A program made the position numbers and the translations under genes. The notes under the pieces are model-generated. The model did not search any database. It had not been told where the DNA came from and was given only the letters and a program-made list of their open reading frames with translations. Below are positions 45,888 through 54,950 of a stretch of DNA of 64,000 nt, one piece after another. Source of the stretch: a virus; the IMG/VR virus record IMGVR_UViG_3300025832_000005, positions 62,001 through 126,000 of that record; one strand, 5' to 3'. The number at the start of each line of letters is the position of its first letter. Position 1 is the stretch's first letter.

Positions 45888-47439
45888 CCAAAAACGTAAA
45901 TGGCATAGGTGCTAAATCTTCTTCATCACTAAAACTATCTTTAAGCTCGTTATATGTAACTTCATCATACTGTGCTACTTGTTGTGCGACTCTAACCACC
46001 AGCAATGCTGACATTACTAAGTCATCAGTTTCGCCTTCTTTTGCGCTGTAACTAGCACCACGAGCAACAAATGTTTTTGTTTCACGTAGTAGTGTACTAC
46101 TGGCTATTTCCATTTTATCAGTTTCAATCCAGTTTTTAAATTTACTACATGCTGCTAACTTACTTTTGTTTGTAGTAGTAAACCCTTTTCTATAACCTCT
46201 GCTTGATCCAGCACGTCTAGGTTCAGATATAAATGTGCCAGGTAAGTTTTCCTCACCCATTTCATTAATAACAACTAGTGCCGCTTCTCCTAGTGTATTG
46301 TTTTCTACACTCCAATATATTTCAGATTCAGGTGCTCCTGATTGTATTTCAGTAAGCATTCCACGTAATATTCTTATTTGCTCTTGTATAGGAGTTTTAT
46401 TGTGCATCCACTCTCCTACTTGTCGCATACCAGGAAGCTCGTATATTTGTATTGCGCTGTTGTCGCCACCTGTACCCAAACTTGGATCCAATCCAGCAAT
46501 ATAAGTTTTTCCATTTTGGAATGGCCTATACCAACGTACTTGTCCAGTTTTCTTGAGTACATCTTTAGTTTCCATTAACGATAACTTTACACTGTCAATA
46601 AGTGTTTCATCAAAGGCAATGAATTCATTTAGGTGTTCACGACGGAATCGCTCCTCACCAATTTTACCTGTTTCTTCATCTGCCCATTTTTGGTCACGGT
46701 CTGGATGATGTTTCCAATCAGCACTGTATGCTTTAAACCCATTTTTACCAGTTTCTTTTTCATTACCATATGCGTCAGTTGTCTTTAGTGCTTCTCGCCA
46801 AATACGAGCAAATTGGTCATCGTCTTGGTTTGGTGTACTTGTAATAATACATTTACCACCTGTACTAAGTGTTGGTGACAATGCTGTCCAGAATTCACGA
46901 GCAATAGTAGGTCTTACAAACGCAAACTCGTCTAAGTACGCTAACGATATACTTAAACCACGTCCAGTATTGTCTGTAGTTGCTTGAGCAATAATACGGC
47001 TACCATTGTCAAACTCTAGTGATCCTTTATTATATGCTGTAACACCAGCACGTATAAAGTTTGGTAAAAGTTCGTAAGCAAAACGTATACGCTGCATAAT
47101 CTCTTGTGCGCCACTATACTTGTGCGCCGCAATTAGAATAGTTTGGTCTGGAATAAACATACTATACCACAGCAAGTATGCGCCCGCCGCAGTTGATTTA
47201 CCCATCTGTCTACTAATAAGAGCAATACTGTATCTGTGATTGTGATACGAATTTAATAGTTCTCTTTGGTAATCAAACAACTCAAATTTAAGTCTACCCT
47301 TGGTAGGGTGTTGAATCCAAACATATTCAGTTATAAAGTACTGCGGATCCATAGCACATTTAGCAAGTTCTTGTAACTCATGCGTTGTGTATTTTTCTTT
47401 TGTGTACGGGGTTTTAGTTAATTTTGTATCTACTGACAT
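45883..47439 (-). CDS. 17: terminase large subunit gp17
   Basis: 518 residues. ATPase Walker A SRQMGKST at 76-83 (T4 SRQLGKTT), Walker B SLAYLDEFAFV, a coupling motif SSTPNQDDDQ-like (CIITSTPNQD). Nuclease domain with AGLDPSLGTGGDNSAIQI (RNase H-type Asp) and EGETDDLVMSALLV. Packages DNA into the prohead. A variant octamer CATAAGTA ends five bases before the ATG, and a strong terminator separates it from the upstream genes, so it is its own late unit. Confidence 0.96.
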   Translation of the reverse strand: MSVDTKLTKTPYTKEKYTTHELQELAKCAMDPQYFITEYVWIQHPTKGRLKFELFDYQRELLNSYHNHRYSIALISRQMGKSTAAGAYLLWYSMFIPDQTILIAAHKYSGAQEIMQRIRFAYELLPNFIRAGVTAYNKGSLEFDNGSRIIAQATTDNTGRGLSISLAYLDEFAFVRPTIAREFWTALSPTLSTGGKCIITSTPNQDDDQFARIWREALKTTDAYGNEKETGKNGFKAYSADWKHHPDRDQKWADEETGKIGEERFRREHLNEFIAFDETLIDSVKLSLMETKDVLKKTGQVRWYRPFQNGKTYIAGLDPSLGTGGDNSAIQIYELPGMRQVGEWMHNKTPIQEQIRILRGMLTEIQSGAPESEIYWSVENNTLGEAALVVINEMGEENLPGTFISEPRRAGSSRGYRKGFTTTNKSKLAACSKFKNWIETDKMEIASSTLLRETKTFVARGASYSAKEGETDDLVMSALLVVRVAQQVAQYDEVTYNELKDSFSDEEDLAPMPFTFLV

Positions 47440-47444
47440 ACTAA

Positions 47445-47452
47445 TACTTATG
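47445..47452 (-). promoter_or_regulatory. variant late promoter octamer CATAAGTA
   Basis: CATAAGTA, five bases (TTAGT) before the gp17 ATG. One change from the consensus, same leaderless geometry as other late genes. Confidence 0.6.
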
Positions 47453-47458
47453 TTAAGT

Positions 47459-47497
47459 TAAAAAGGGGAAGCGACAAATTGTTTTGTCAGCTTCCCC
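47459..47497 (-). terminator. intrinsic terminator upstream of gp17
   Basis: Arms GGGGAAGC...GACAAA / TTTGTC...GCTTCCCC (47465-47497) with TTTTT following on the minus strand. Ends the gp16-side late transcript. Confidence 0.92.
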
Positions 47498-47534
47498 AAA
47501 TGTAAACCTTAAGCCTGTAATTAAGGGTTGTATA

Positions 47535-48341
47535 TTATATACCCGCTAGTTTGCGCAAGTAATCTAATTCTTCGTGTGCGTGTGTATGCGCATCATTATT
47601 GCATTCACATCCTGTTTCTGGTTGGCCAATTGTACATCCACAATCTTCACATGTTGCTGTTGCTTCTTCGCCTAAGCCTTCGCCCATTCTTGACAACGCA
47701 TCTTGAATAACATCTGCGTCTAAGGCAGTTAATAGTTCGTGCATTACTTTTTCAATACCATGTTGTTCGATCATATCGTATACTGGTTTTGTATAATAGC
47801 CGCCTGCTTCGTTAGTTTTAGCTCTAGCGTTAGCTCTTTCTTCAGCAGCACATTCATCACATGTATCAATTTCACCATCAGTTTCGTCTTTCATGTATTC
47901 ACAATCTGAACAACCTTTGGTTTCTTCTCCTAATTCATCTCTACCCCATACAAACTTACCATCTGCGCCAGGTTTCATACGCTTAATAATCTCCGCATTT
48001 TTACCTAGTCCATCATTTTTACGATCATCTGCTTTTTTTTGATAAAATGGATTATCTGCATGTGTATATGAACTATCGCCTGATACTTTACGTACTGCGT
48101 CTTGTGGCATTGAAGCATTGCTTTTACCTACTTTAATAGCGTTTGCTGTACTTGCTACTGCATTGTAACGATCTTGATAGTTTTCTACATATACTTCTAC
48201 CATGTCATCGCCATTACGTAGTCCGCCTTTTTTAACTTTTACGTTTTCTTTGCCGTATTCTTTCATAGCTTTTGCTGGAGACATTGATGTTTGTTTCCAA
48301 CTCTTTTCGCCTTCTTTTAAATATTCAGTAAATGTTTTCAT
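47535..48341 (-). CDS. late protein with Cys-ribbons and capsid-targeting-like N-terminus
   Basis: 268 residues. N-terminus MKTFTEYLKEGEKSW resembles T4 capsid-targeting peptides (L-K-E/G site). Two Cys-rich ribbons: GCSDCEYMKD...TCDECAAEE and TCEDCGCTIGQPETGCECN. A helical domain YDMIEQHGIEKVMHELLTALDADV lies between. Ends in LDYLRKLAGI, the same C-terminal motif as the next gene. Probably an internal head or core protein; inference. Confidence 0.7.
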   Translation of the reverse strand: MKTFTEYLKEGEKSWKQTSMSPAKAMKEYGKENVKVKKGGLRNGDDMVEVYVENYQDRYNAVASTANAIKVGKSNASMPQDAVRKVSGDSSYTHADNPFYQKKADDRKNDGLGKNAEIIKRMKPGADGKFVWGRDELGEETKGCSDCEYMKDETDGEIDTCDECAAEERANARAKTNEAGGYYTKPVYDMIEQHGIEKVMHELLTALDADVIQDALSRMGEGLGEEATATCEDCGCTIGQPETGCECNNDAHTHAHEELDYLRKLAGI

Positions 48342-49018
48342 TATTCTAGTCCTGCTAATTTTTTCATATATTCAATAGCTTCACCAAATCCACTATCACG
48401 ACCAATACGACTATCTAAGTCACGTGCTACTTGATCTCTAACATCTGTATCGCCTGCTTCAGCAAAATTATCGTTATCATCTGCTAAGTTCATTAAGTCT
48501 GACATAGCGGCATCAATAGCACGCTCTGGACTATCAAATTCACCTGCTTCGTGTCTTTTAACAATATCGTCTACAACTTCAGCAACTTCAGCATTGCCTT
48601 CGTCACTAAACATACCGTATTCACGGTTGCTATCATACTCGCCACGTGATGGGTTGTAGTCTGGTGCGCCTGCTTCTTGTACGTCTTCGTTCATGCTTTT
48701 CCACATTTCGTCACATTCTTCTTTGCTAACGCCTTGTGCCATATACTCTTGACAAAAATCATCATGGTCCATGTTTTCAGCATCGTCCATCATTTTGTCT
48801 TTCATGCCGCCTTCATTTATTGACTCTTCCATGGTTGCTTCTGTATGTGCTTCACGCATTGCTCCCATTAATTCTTCAAAAGCAGATCTTACATCTCCTA
48901 AATCACAATCATCGCCACAAGCTGCTTCTAGCTTGCCGCCATCACGGAATACACTATTAAGTTCTTTTAGTTTATCCATTGCTCCATTAAATGTATTATC
49001 TATTTTTGAATGTGCCAT
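48341..49018 (-). CDS. acidic late protein with C-terminal KLAGL motif
   Basis: 225 residues, strongly acidic, rich in Asp/Glu/Met (KMMDDAENMDHDDFCQEYMAQG), mostly helical or disordered. Ends YMKKLAGLE. Start overlaps the stop of the gene at 49020 region closely. Composition is like prohead core/scaffold proteins (gp22-type), but there is no convincing sequence match. Late operon gp16 to here. Confidence 0.68.
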   Translation of the reverse strand: MAHSKIDNTFNGAMDKLKELNSVFRDGGKLEAACGDDCDLGDVRSAFEELMGAMREAHTEATMEESINEGGMKDKMMDDAENMDHDDFCQEYMAQGVSKEECDEMWKSMNEDVQEAGAPDYNPSRGEYDSNREYGMFSDEGNAEVAEVVDDIVKRHEAGEFDSPERAIDAAMSDLMNLADDNDNFAEAGDTDVRDQVARDLDSRIGRDSGFGEAIEYMKKLAGLE

Positions 49019-49019
49019 A

Positions 49020-49640
49020 TTAAATACCTGCGTTTCTTCTAAGTACTGCTAGTTCACTGTCTATGCTATCTGATAGTTTGTGTGCTGTATCTTTTTTCAT
49101 TGTAGTTTTATGTGTCTTACCACCAAACTCAAAACTGTCTTTACCAGATCTTGATGCTGCAGCAGCCGCTTGATTAAAAGCATTTTCGTCAATATCATCT
49201 TCTTCAACTTTTGCTTCGTCTACTTTATCATCGTCGTCTTTTTCCCATGGTGCTTTTTTAAGAGATACTTTTTTTCTTTTCTCGCCACGCTCTGGTTCGT
49301 CTGCTTTATCAAAAGCACGTCTTATTGCTTTCTCATCTTCAGCACTACCTTCTTTAAATGATGCATATGCTTCACTTACACTTTCTACAGTGTGGTCTGG
49401 ATACACAGTTTCATCTACACTAACATGATCGCCTTTTGCTTTCAAGTAACGGCGTAAACTTGTATCTACATCACTACCCATTGATTGCATTGGGTCGTCC
49501 ATCATTTGTTCATCTGGGGCTGTTGTTGCTTGCTCGAATCCTGCGCCCTCTGCTTCTTCAACTTCTGCTGTTGTTTCAATTCTGTTAAGAAGTTCTGGGT
49601 TTACAATTCCTGCTAATTTTACTAAGTCTCTTAAATCCAT
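49020..49640 (-). CDS. acidic late protein starting DLVKLAGI
   Basis: 206 residues, acidic with a Lys-rich centre (RGEKRKKVSLKKAPWEKDDDD), low complexity and probably flexible. N-terminus MDLRDLVKLAGIVNPELLNR carries the KLAGI motif also found at the ends of the two following genes; C-terminus LAVLRRNAGI is similar. These shared ends suggest common binding to one partner (for instance a core or protease). Function unknown. Confidence 0.68.
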   Translation of the reverse strand: MDLRDLVKLAGIVNPELLNRIETTAEVEEAEGAGFEQATTAPDEQMMDDPMQSMGSDVDTSLRRYLKAKGDHVSVDETVYPDHTVESVSEAYASFKEGSAEDEKAIRRAFDKADEPERGEKRKKVSLKKAPWEKDDDDKVDEAKVEEDDIDENAFNQAAAAASRSGKDSFEFGGKTHKTTMKKDTAHKLSDSIDSELAVLRRNAGI

Positions 49641-49644
49641 TTTT

Positions 49645-50145
49645 TTATACCTTATATTCTTTATTTAATTCTGATTTAGGTAAGTTCTTAACAAAGTTTG
49701 AAACAAATTCATTTCCAAAGTTGTCTTTATGTTCTACTTTTTCAGCTTCGCTATAATCAGCATCTGCTAATACACTTTTGCTTTCATCATCAGTAGCGTT
49801 CTCTAAATCCTCTTCTTCGTCGATAAACTCACCTTCATTATATACTCTAATTGCTCCAATACTAATACCAGTTGACGCCGCAACTTCTTCTTGCATTACA
49901 TTTGGAGTACATGGTAGGTGTGTTACGATTTCCAAAGTAGACACTGCGCTCGGGCCAATGTCACCAAACCCGGCTGGGCTTCTTTGAATAATACTAGTCT
50001 TAGGTGCGCTTACGCTCTCTACATTGTATCTTGCTAAGTGCTTCTCTAATTTATCTAGTTGATCATCTGACATTTCAGCCACAGTACGTAGTCTGAAGTT
50101 GTATGTTTTCTCAGATTCTGCCAAATATTGCTTTAAACTTTTCAT
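49645..50145 (-). CDS. late protein with capsid-targeting-like N-terminus
   Basis: 166 residues. N-terminus MKSLKQYLAESEKTYNF has an L-A-E/S site like T4 prohead-protease sites. A ferredoxin-like alpha/beta domain follows (FRLRTVAEMSDDQLDKLEKHLARY ... STLEIVTHLPCTPNVMQEEVAASTG), and then an acidic tail. AGGA precedes the ATG; late GATAAATA octamer upstream. A family of conserved but unassigned marine T4-like proteins. Confidence 0.72.
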   Translation of the reverse strand: MKSLKQYLAESEKTYNFRLRTVAEMSDDQLDKLEKHLARYNVESVSAPKTSIIQRSPAGFGDIGPSAVSTLEIVTHLPCTPNVMQEEVAASTGISIGAIRVYNEGEFIDEEEDLENATDDESKSVLADADYSEAEKVEHKDNFGNEFVSNFVKNLPKSELNKEYKV

Positions 50146-50165
50146 AATATTATCCTATCTTATAG

Positions 50166-50693
50166 TTATTTATCACCGTTCTTAGATTCTGCCACTTTTG
50201 CCATAATGTCGTTAATAAGGCTAGAACGGTCAAATTCTTCAGCAGCTCCTTCAATAGGACCGCCATCAATCGGGGTGTCATTGAGCTTGGCAATTTGCAT
50301 TTCAACTTTCTTTTCTTCTAAATCAAGTTTACGTTTGCGCATTTGCATCTCAATCATCTTTAATTTTTTGTCCATCTTTGCTGTTTTAGCTGTAATGGCA
50401 TTTGTCATCATTTTACTTGCGCTATCAAACACTGGAGCAGCATGTCTGTCTTCTACGTTTTGTCCAAGATCCATAAGATCTTTAAACGCATCCATTGCTT
50501 GTTGAGCATACTCATCCATGTCTTTATCAAGTGACTCTAAATCACGCACTGCTGGTAATGCTTGGTCAATTTTATCAGCAGTGTCTAATGCTTGTTGCAT
50601 TGATTCTAAATCAAACCCAGTTTCTTCTGCTGTAGTTTGTGCTGGCGTTTCTGGACTAGCCATGTTAAAAACTTCTTCAATTTTTTTACTCAT
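50166..50693 (-). CDS. 16: terminase small subunit gp16-like
   Basis: 175 residues, helical. VEDRHAAPVFDSASKMMTNAITAKTAKMDKKLKMIEMQMRKRKLDLE parallels the central helices of T4 gp16 ([29 protein letters not shown]). Regulates packaging initiation and stimulates gp17. Here gp16 and gp17 are separated by four acidic late genes and a terminator, instead of being adjacent as in T4. Overlaps gp4 by four bases. Confidence 0.8.
   Translation of the reverse strand: MSKKIEEVFNMASPETPAQTTAEETGFDLESMQQALDTADKIDQALPAVRDLESLDKDMDEYAQQAMDAFKDLMDLGQNVEDRHAAPVFDSASKMMTNAITAKTAKMDKKLKMIEMQMRKRKLDLEEKKVEMQIAKLNDTPIDGGPIEGAAEEFDRSSLINDIMAKVAESKNGDK
50167..50174 (-). promoter_or_regulatory. late promoter octamer GATAAATA
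   Basis: GATAAATA inside the last codons of gp16, about 21 bases before the ATG at 50145. Confidence 0.55.
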
Positions 50694-51139
50694 TTTTTTC
50701 TCTTCTTTGTTTTCTTAGGATTATTAAAAAGTTCATTCTCAGTTAGCACTCTAAATCCTACGCCTTGTTTTGAAGCAAATAACTTTGCGGCTTGCCATTT
50801 AGCTTCGTTTACTACTGCGGCGGCTTTTTGAGCTGGACTTCTAGCATTGCCAAGTATTTGTCCAGCAGGCTTAATTTCTATAAACTCAGCATGTCTTTTT
50901 TTGTTTACATCTTCATACACTATAAAAAAGTCTGGCACATACATTGTTTGCTTATTTTTAACTGGATGAAAATATGGTATGCGATGACTTTCACTTGCCC
51001 AGGCTACTACACTAGGATGTGTATCACAAAATCTCATAAATTTTAATTCCCATCCACTACGATATCTCGGTGAATGTTTACCAATATACCTAGATAAATT
51101 TCTAGGTGTGAATATTCCTTGTTGAAACTTAGATGCCAT
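50690..51139 (-). CDS. 4: head completion nuclease gp4-like
   Basis: 149 residues. RNLSRYIGKHSPRYRSGWELKFMRFCDTHPSVVAWASESHRIPYF matches T4 gp4 (NISKYRGD..ITYRSNWEKFFFEWLD..P.IIAWGSE), followed by VPDFFIVYED and AEFIEIKPAGQ (restriction-fold D...ExK) and LFASKQGVGFRVLTENEL. Head-completion endonuclease that trims packaged DNA ends. Late octamer eight bases before the ATG. Confidence 0.9.
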   Translation of the reverse strand: MASKFQQGIFTPRNLSRYIGKHSPRYRSGWELKFMRFCDTHPSVVAWASESHRIPYFHPVKNKQTMYVPDFFIVYEDVNKKRHAEFIEIKPAGQILGNARSPAQKAAAVVNEAKWQAAKLFASKQGVGFRVLTENELFNNPKKTKKRKK

Positions 51140-51147
51140 TATATACG

Positions 51148-51155
51148 TATTTATG
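51148..51155 (-). promoter_or_regulatory. late promoter octamer CATAAATA
   Basis: CATAAATA, eight bases before the gp4 ATG at 51139. Confidence 0.7.
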
Positions 51156-51160
51156 TTTAA

Positions 51161-51841
51161 TTAAAAGTTTTCAAAAGCAACGTGTTCTGGTTGAAATTGT
51201 GCTGTAAAAGTAACTGGTGCGCTGTCTGAATAGTCTAGTCTATCATGAGTAACATTTGTCATCATACAGTTAGACATAATAATCCTTCGTCCACGACCAT
51301 CACCAGCAGCTGCTGGAGTATTTGGTGGACCAGCAAAAACTGATTCACGTGTGTCAGTAGTAGTTATAATAATTCTATTAAAGAAAAATCTACCTAACGA
51401 ATTTATTGCGTTAAGACCGCTTGGTGTATTAATTACACCAGTAGTAGCATTTGAAGCAAACGGAGATTTAAGTTTACTTAATCCTTGTGAGTAATAATAA
51501 GAAGCATAAGAAGTAAGTAAATTTTGAAAGTGACCATCAACAGTATCATAAAATGTTATTGATGATGGTGAAATTTCCTGTCTAGTTGTCACAAATCTTT
51601 GATGATTGTATTGATTTAATCGTGTTACATTGTATTGATAGTCAGGCAGTTCAACTCCTGATACTCTATCAAATACAAATGATTTTCCATAACTTTCATC
51701 AGATAGTGTAGCAGCATCGTCAATTTCCATAAACACAGAAAAGTTAAATTTCTGTCTTGGCTTCTTGAACATTACGAGATCGTCGACTCCGTAAATCGAT
51801 GCTGCTGCATTAAGTGGACCAGTGCTAGAGGTTATTCCCAT
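51161..51841 (-). CDS. tail tube-like structural protein
   Basis: 226 residues. Strand pattern KFNFSVFMEIDD ... VSGVELPDYQYNVTRLNQYNHQRFVTTRQEISPSSITFYDTVD and an ending IIMSNCMMTNVTHDRLDYSDSAPVTFTAQFQPEH look like a tail-tube/gp19-type fold. It follows gp19 directly and could be a second tube or a baseplate/terminator variant. Not certain that it is a gp19 paralogue. Confidence 0.65.
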   Translation of the reverse strand: MGITSSTGPLNAAASIYGVDDLVMFKKPRQKFNFSVFMEIDDAATLSDESYGKSFVFDRVSGVELPDYQYNVTRLNQYNHQRFVTTRQEISPSSITFYDTVDGHFQNLLTSYASYYYSQGLSKLKSPFASNATTGVINTPSGLNAINSLGRFFFNRIIITTTDTRESVFAGPPNTPAAAGDGRGRRIIMSNCMMTNVTHDRLDYSDSAPVTFTAQFQPEHVAFENF

Positions 51842-51847
51842 TAGTTA

Positions 51848-52438
51848 TTAGCCTGTTGCGTTAACTAATGTGTTGTCTACTGTGCCGCCTGTAAGTGTGG
51901 CGTTTCCAGCAGCGTCATAAATCTCTGCGTTGTCGTATTGAATTTGTACTGTAACTTGTACTTGGTCACTTGCGCTATATGCCATATCGCCATACTGAAT
52001 GTTTGTGATGTAGCAACCGCTAAGTTCAAACTTGTCTAGTACACCTGGTGTTGGATTTGCTCCGTCAAGTGTTTCTATTGAAGTTGAAAATTTATAACCA
52101 GCACCTGCTCTTACACTACTTTGGTTAGCGTGGTCTACTTGTCTGTTAAGTTGGTTATTTAATTCTCTTAGTGTAACGCCATCAATGTCGTCACGTAATA
52201 CAATACTTACAGGTTCCCATGTGTGTTTGCCTGCTAAGTAAATTCTACTATTGTACGCATCTACTGGGATTTGTTCGTGTGTTAATCCAGGTCTGCTTGT
52301 ACTAATAACGTTTCTTGTTGGGGTAGCACTAAAGCCTTCACCCTCAAAAGTAACTCTGAAACGGTACTGTAGTTTTGGCATAATAGTAGTGGTGTTTCCT
52401 GAATTGTCTGGAACACCTAGTGTTGTTAATACTGCCAT
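51848..52438 (-). CDS. 19: tail tube protein gp19
   Basis: 196 residues. PKLQYRFRVTFEGEGFSA at the N-terminus, KHTWEPVSIVLRDDIDG, and LDKFELSGCYITNIQYGDMAYSASDQVQVTVQIQYDNAEIY at the C-terminal strand pair are typical of T4-like gp19. Forms the inner tube inside the gp18 sheath. Late octamer and AGAGGAG before the ATG; gene order gp18-gp19 is conserved. Confidence 0.88.
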   Translation of the reverse strand: MAVLTTLGVPDNSGNTTTIMPKLQYRFRVTFEGEGFSATPTRNVISTSRPGLTHEQIPVDAYNSRIYLAGKHTWEPVSIVLRDDIDGVTLRELNNQLNRQVDHANQSSVRAGAGYKFSTSIETLDGANPTPGVLDKFELSGCYITNIQYGDMAYSASDQVQVTVQIQYDNAEIYDAAGNATLTGGTVDNTLVNATG

Positions 52439-52465
52439 GTTAGTCTCCTCTATACTAGCTAATAC

Positions 52466-52473
52466 TATTTATA
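52466..52473 (-). promoter_or_regulatory. late promoter octamer TATAAATA
   Basis: Perfect octamer, 27 bases before the gp19 ATG, just after the gp18 terminator. Confidence 0.8.
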
Positions 52474-52483
52474 AGAAATCAGT

Positions 52484-52512
52484 GAAAAAAAATGGACGCA
52501 CTAGGCGCCCAT
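52484..52512 (-). terminator. intrinsic terminator after gp18
   Basis: Arms ATGGGCGC / GCGTCCAT (one G-U) around CTAGT, then eight T on the minus strand. Separates gp18 from gp19. Confidence 0.92.
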
Positions 52513-52537
52513 TAAGTTTGTAGTTATTTTAGTCTTT

Positions 52538-54916
52538 TTATGCGTTAGACAGTGTACCACTGTTAACGATACGGATTGGAATGTAAATAAATTCTACTGA
52601 TTTAGTTGGCTCAATTGCCACATCAATATATAATTCGTTACGGTCAATACGTGCTGGTGTGTTGTTGCTTGTATCACACACAACAGCAAAGTCTGTTACA
52701 CCTCTGCGGCTTAAAATATCTGCCAAGAAACGTTCAAACACTTGTGCTGCTCTTGCTCTAGTCTGTGTATCGTTTTGTTCAAACAAGAATGGTCTAGCAA
52801 TCTCATCAAAACGTTCACGTAAGTAAGCCACCAAGCGAGCAACGTTAACACGGTCAAGTGCTGTTGTTGTACTTGCTAATGTTTTCTGTCCAAATATAAC
52901 TGTACCTTGTCCAATAAATGTTGTAATTGGATTTAGTTTGTTTTGATACATTTCATCACGTTGTCCTTGTGTAAGGCTAATTGCTTTAAACTCATTCTCA
53001 CTAGTAATGTAACCAACTGAGCTTGCGTTTTGTACAACACCACGTGTTAATCCTGCTGGAGCAAACCATGGGAAACTAATGTTGTCGTTATAAGCAAATG
53101 TGTATAGTGCCATGTGACTTGCTGGAACAACTACTGTTTTACCTGTAACTGGCTCTGTTGAGTTGCCTGATGGATAGTATGCGGCACTGTAAGTATTATT
53201 TGTTACTAAGCCATCTTCTCCATTTTCAGTAGCAACGTTACTATTTTTAACCCAACTAATTGCTTCAGTTGCAGTTTTGCGCATTGGTGTATCAATAATA
53301 ATAAATGCTGTTTCACCACGGTCACTGTTTAGTGTTACTAATTCGTCTGTTAGTTCAGGATAGTTAGGTGCTGCTAGTAAACTATATGCGTACTGCTCTT
53401 CACGTAAATCTGCTCCTGCTACTACTGCTTGCATGCCAGCCGCTACAACTTTACGTTGAGCAAATCTACCAAATGCGCCACTGCCATCTGAATGATTAGT
53501 TGCCGCATTTCTCCATGCTGTGCCGTTCCAACTACGTACTGTATTTCTACTTTGTGCCATATTAACTACAAGCATTCCATCTGGATAAATTGTCGCATCT
53601 GGAGCACCTGCAATACCAGCACCGCCGCCGAAAGTGTCGTCAATGTCAGCAAACAATACACCGTTTGCGCTTGTTTGGTCACTATTTGAATGTTTAACCC
53701 AAGCAGAACCATTATGCTGATAAATTTTAGGATAGTCACGGGCATTAGCACCGCTTGCTAATGTTGTGTCGACCCAAACATCACCATCCGCTAATGCGGC
53801 GCCTAAGGTGTCTGTTGTTGGTGCTGTTGTGCTATATTGTACATCAGCTGCTGCGGTCCATGCAGAACCATTACTAGTATAAATGTCTAAACTATCAACT
53901 GTGTTATCAAACCAATATTGACCAGTTGATGCTGTTGCTGTTGGTGCTGCAATTTGTGCTAATAATGAAGAAGCTAATGCCAACGGTGCGCCTGCGCCGC
54001 TTACTACTAAGATATCAATTTGATCTACTGCTTCACCTAAAAGTATACCGCCTGCTGTGGCACTTGATGTTAGTGCTGTTGCGCTTGCGCCATCTTGTGG
54101 TACAAATGTAGTAATATCAGCATTATCTGAACCATCACTTACACCTACTACTGATTGTGGATTCCATGCTGTAGTAAATTTACTAATAGCAATACTTACA
54201 CCGTTACCTGGGCTTGTTGTTTTAACCCAAACATCGCCATTACTTGGTCCTACTGGTACGCTATAGTGTGGTGCTAGTGTTGCGCCTGCTGTTACCCATG
54301 CCGCTCCACTTTCTTTATAATATTCAATACTATTACTTAAAGTTGAAACTACGACGTGATATCCGCCAGTTACAACTGCTGCCGCTGGTGCTGTGCCTGC
54401 CGCTGTACTAATTACTTCTACTGTTGGTAGTTTGTTTTCCCATAGTCCACTTGTACTGTTATATACGTGGATACCATACTTACTAGCGTCTGTGTCTAAC
54501 CAGTATGTATTTGCTGTTGAAAATGTACTTGTTGGTTGAATTGTTGTTGAATCTAATTCTGCTAGGTCAATATTAGCACGAACGATAAAGGCTCGTGATC
54601 CTTGTCCTAGATAACTGTATGCGGCTAATAAGCCGTATTCACTTGTTTCGCTACCTTGTACAATAGCTGTTCCGCTTGTAGTGAATGTTGGATTACCAAA
54701 ATATTGTGTAAGCTCACGCTGTGATGTAACTGAAATTACATTACCAGCTTGTGTTGCTTTTGTAAATTTTGCGATACCATCTGATTCACTACCAGTTGGA
54801 TCTGTTTTATTTTCTCTTGTTGCTACAACAATTAGTGGTACTGTTCCGTTTCCGGCGGCGCCATATGCGCTTTCATCAGTTACACTAACCTGTACACCTG
54901 GTGATACTAAAGCCAT
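52538..54916 (-). CDS. 18: tail sheath protein gp18
   Basis: 792 residues. MALVSPGVQVSVTDESAYG is the typical start, AYSYLGQGSRAFIVRANIDL follows, and the C-terminal domain has LTQGQRDEMYQNKLNPITTF, VNVARLVAYLRERFDEIARPFLFEQND and FIYIPIRIVNSG. The middle (about 150-480) is an extended Ala/Thr/Ser-rich insertion of beta repeats (W-x-N-x-A-type 'WTAAADVQYSTTAP'), longer than T4 gp18 (659 aa). Contractile sheath. Late octamer and GAGGAG precede the ATG. Confidence 0.95.
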   Translation of the reverse strand: MALVSPGVQVSVTDESAYGAAGNGTVPLIVVATRENKTDPTGSESDGIAKFTKATQAGNVISVTSQRELTQYFGNPTFTTSGTAIVQGSETSEYGLLAAYSYLGQGSRAFIVRANIDLAELDSTTIQPTSTFSTANTYWLDTDASKYGIHVYNSTSGLWENKLPTVEVISTAAGTAPAAAVVTGGYHVVVSTLSNSIEYYKESGAAWVTAGATLAPHYSVPVGPSNGDVWVKTTSPGNGVSIAISKFTTAWNPQSVVGVSDGSDNADITTFVPQDGASATALTSSATAGGILLGEAVDQIDILVVSGAGAPLALASSLLAQIAAPTATASTGQYWFDNTVDSLDIYTSNGSAWTAAADVQYSTTAPTTDTLGAALADGDVWVDTTLASGANARDYPKIYQHNGSAWVKHSNSDQTSANGVLFADIDDTFGGGAGIAGAPDATIYPDGMLVVNMAQSRNTVRSWNGTAWRNAATNHSDGSGAFGRFAQRKVVAAGMQAVVAGADLREEQYAYSLLAAPNYPELTDELVTLNSDRGETAFIIIDTPMRKTATEAISWVKNSNVATENGEDGLVTNNTYSAAYYPSGNSTEPVTGKTVVVPASHMALYTFAYNDNISFPWFAPAGLTRGVVQNASSVGYITSENEFKAISLTQGQRDEMYQNKLNPITTFIGQGTVIFGQKTLASTTTALDRVNVARLVAYLRERFDEIARPFLFEQNDTQTRARAAQVFERFLADILSRRGVTDFAVVCDTSNNTPARIDRNELYIDVAIEPTKSVEFIYIPIRIVNSGTLSNA

Positions 54917-54950
54917 TTTATTCTCCTCTGGTCATATCTATCGATGTTAG

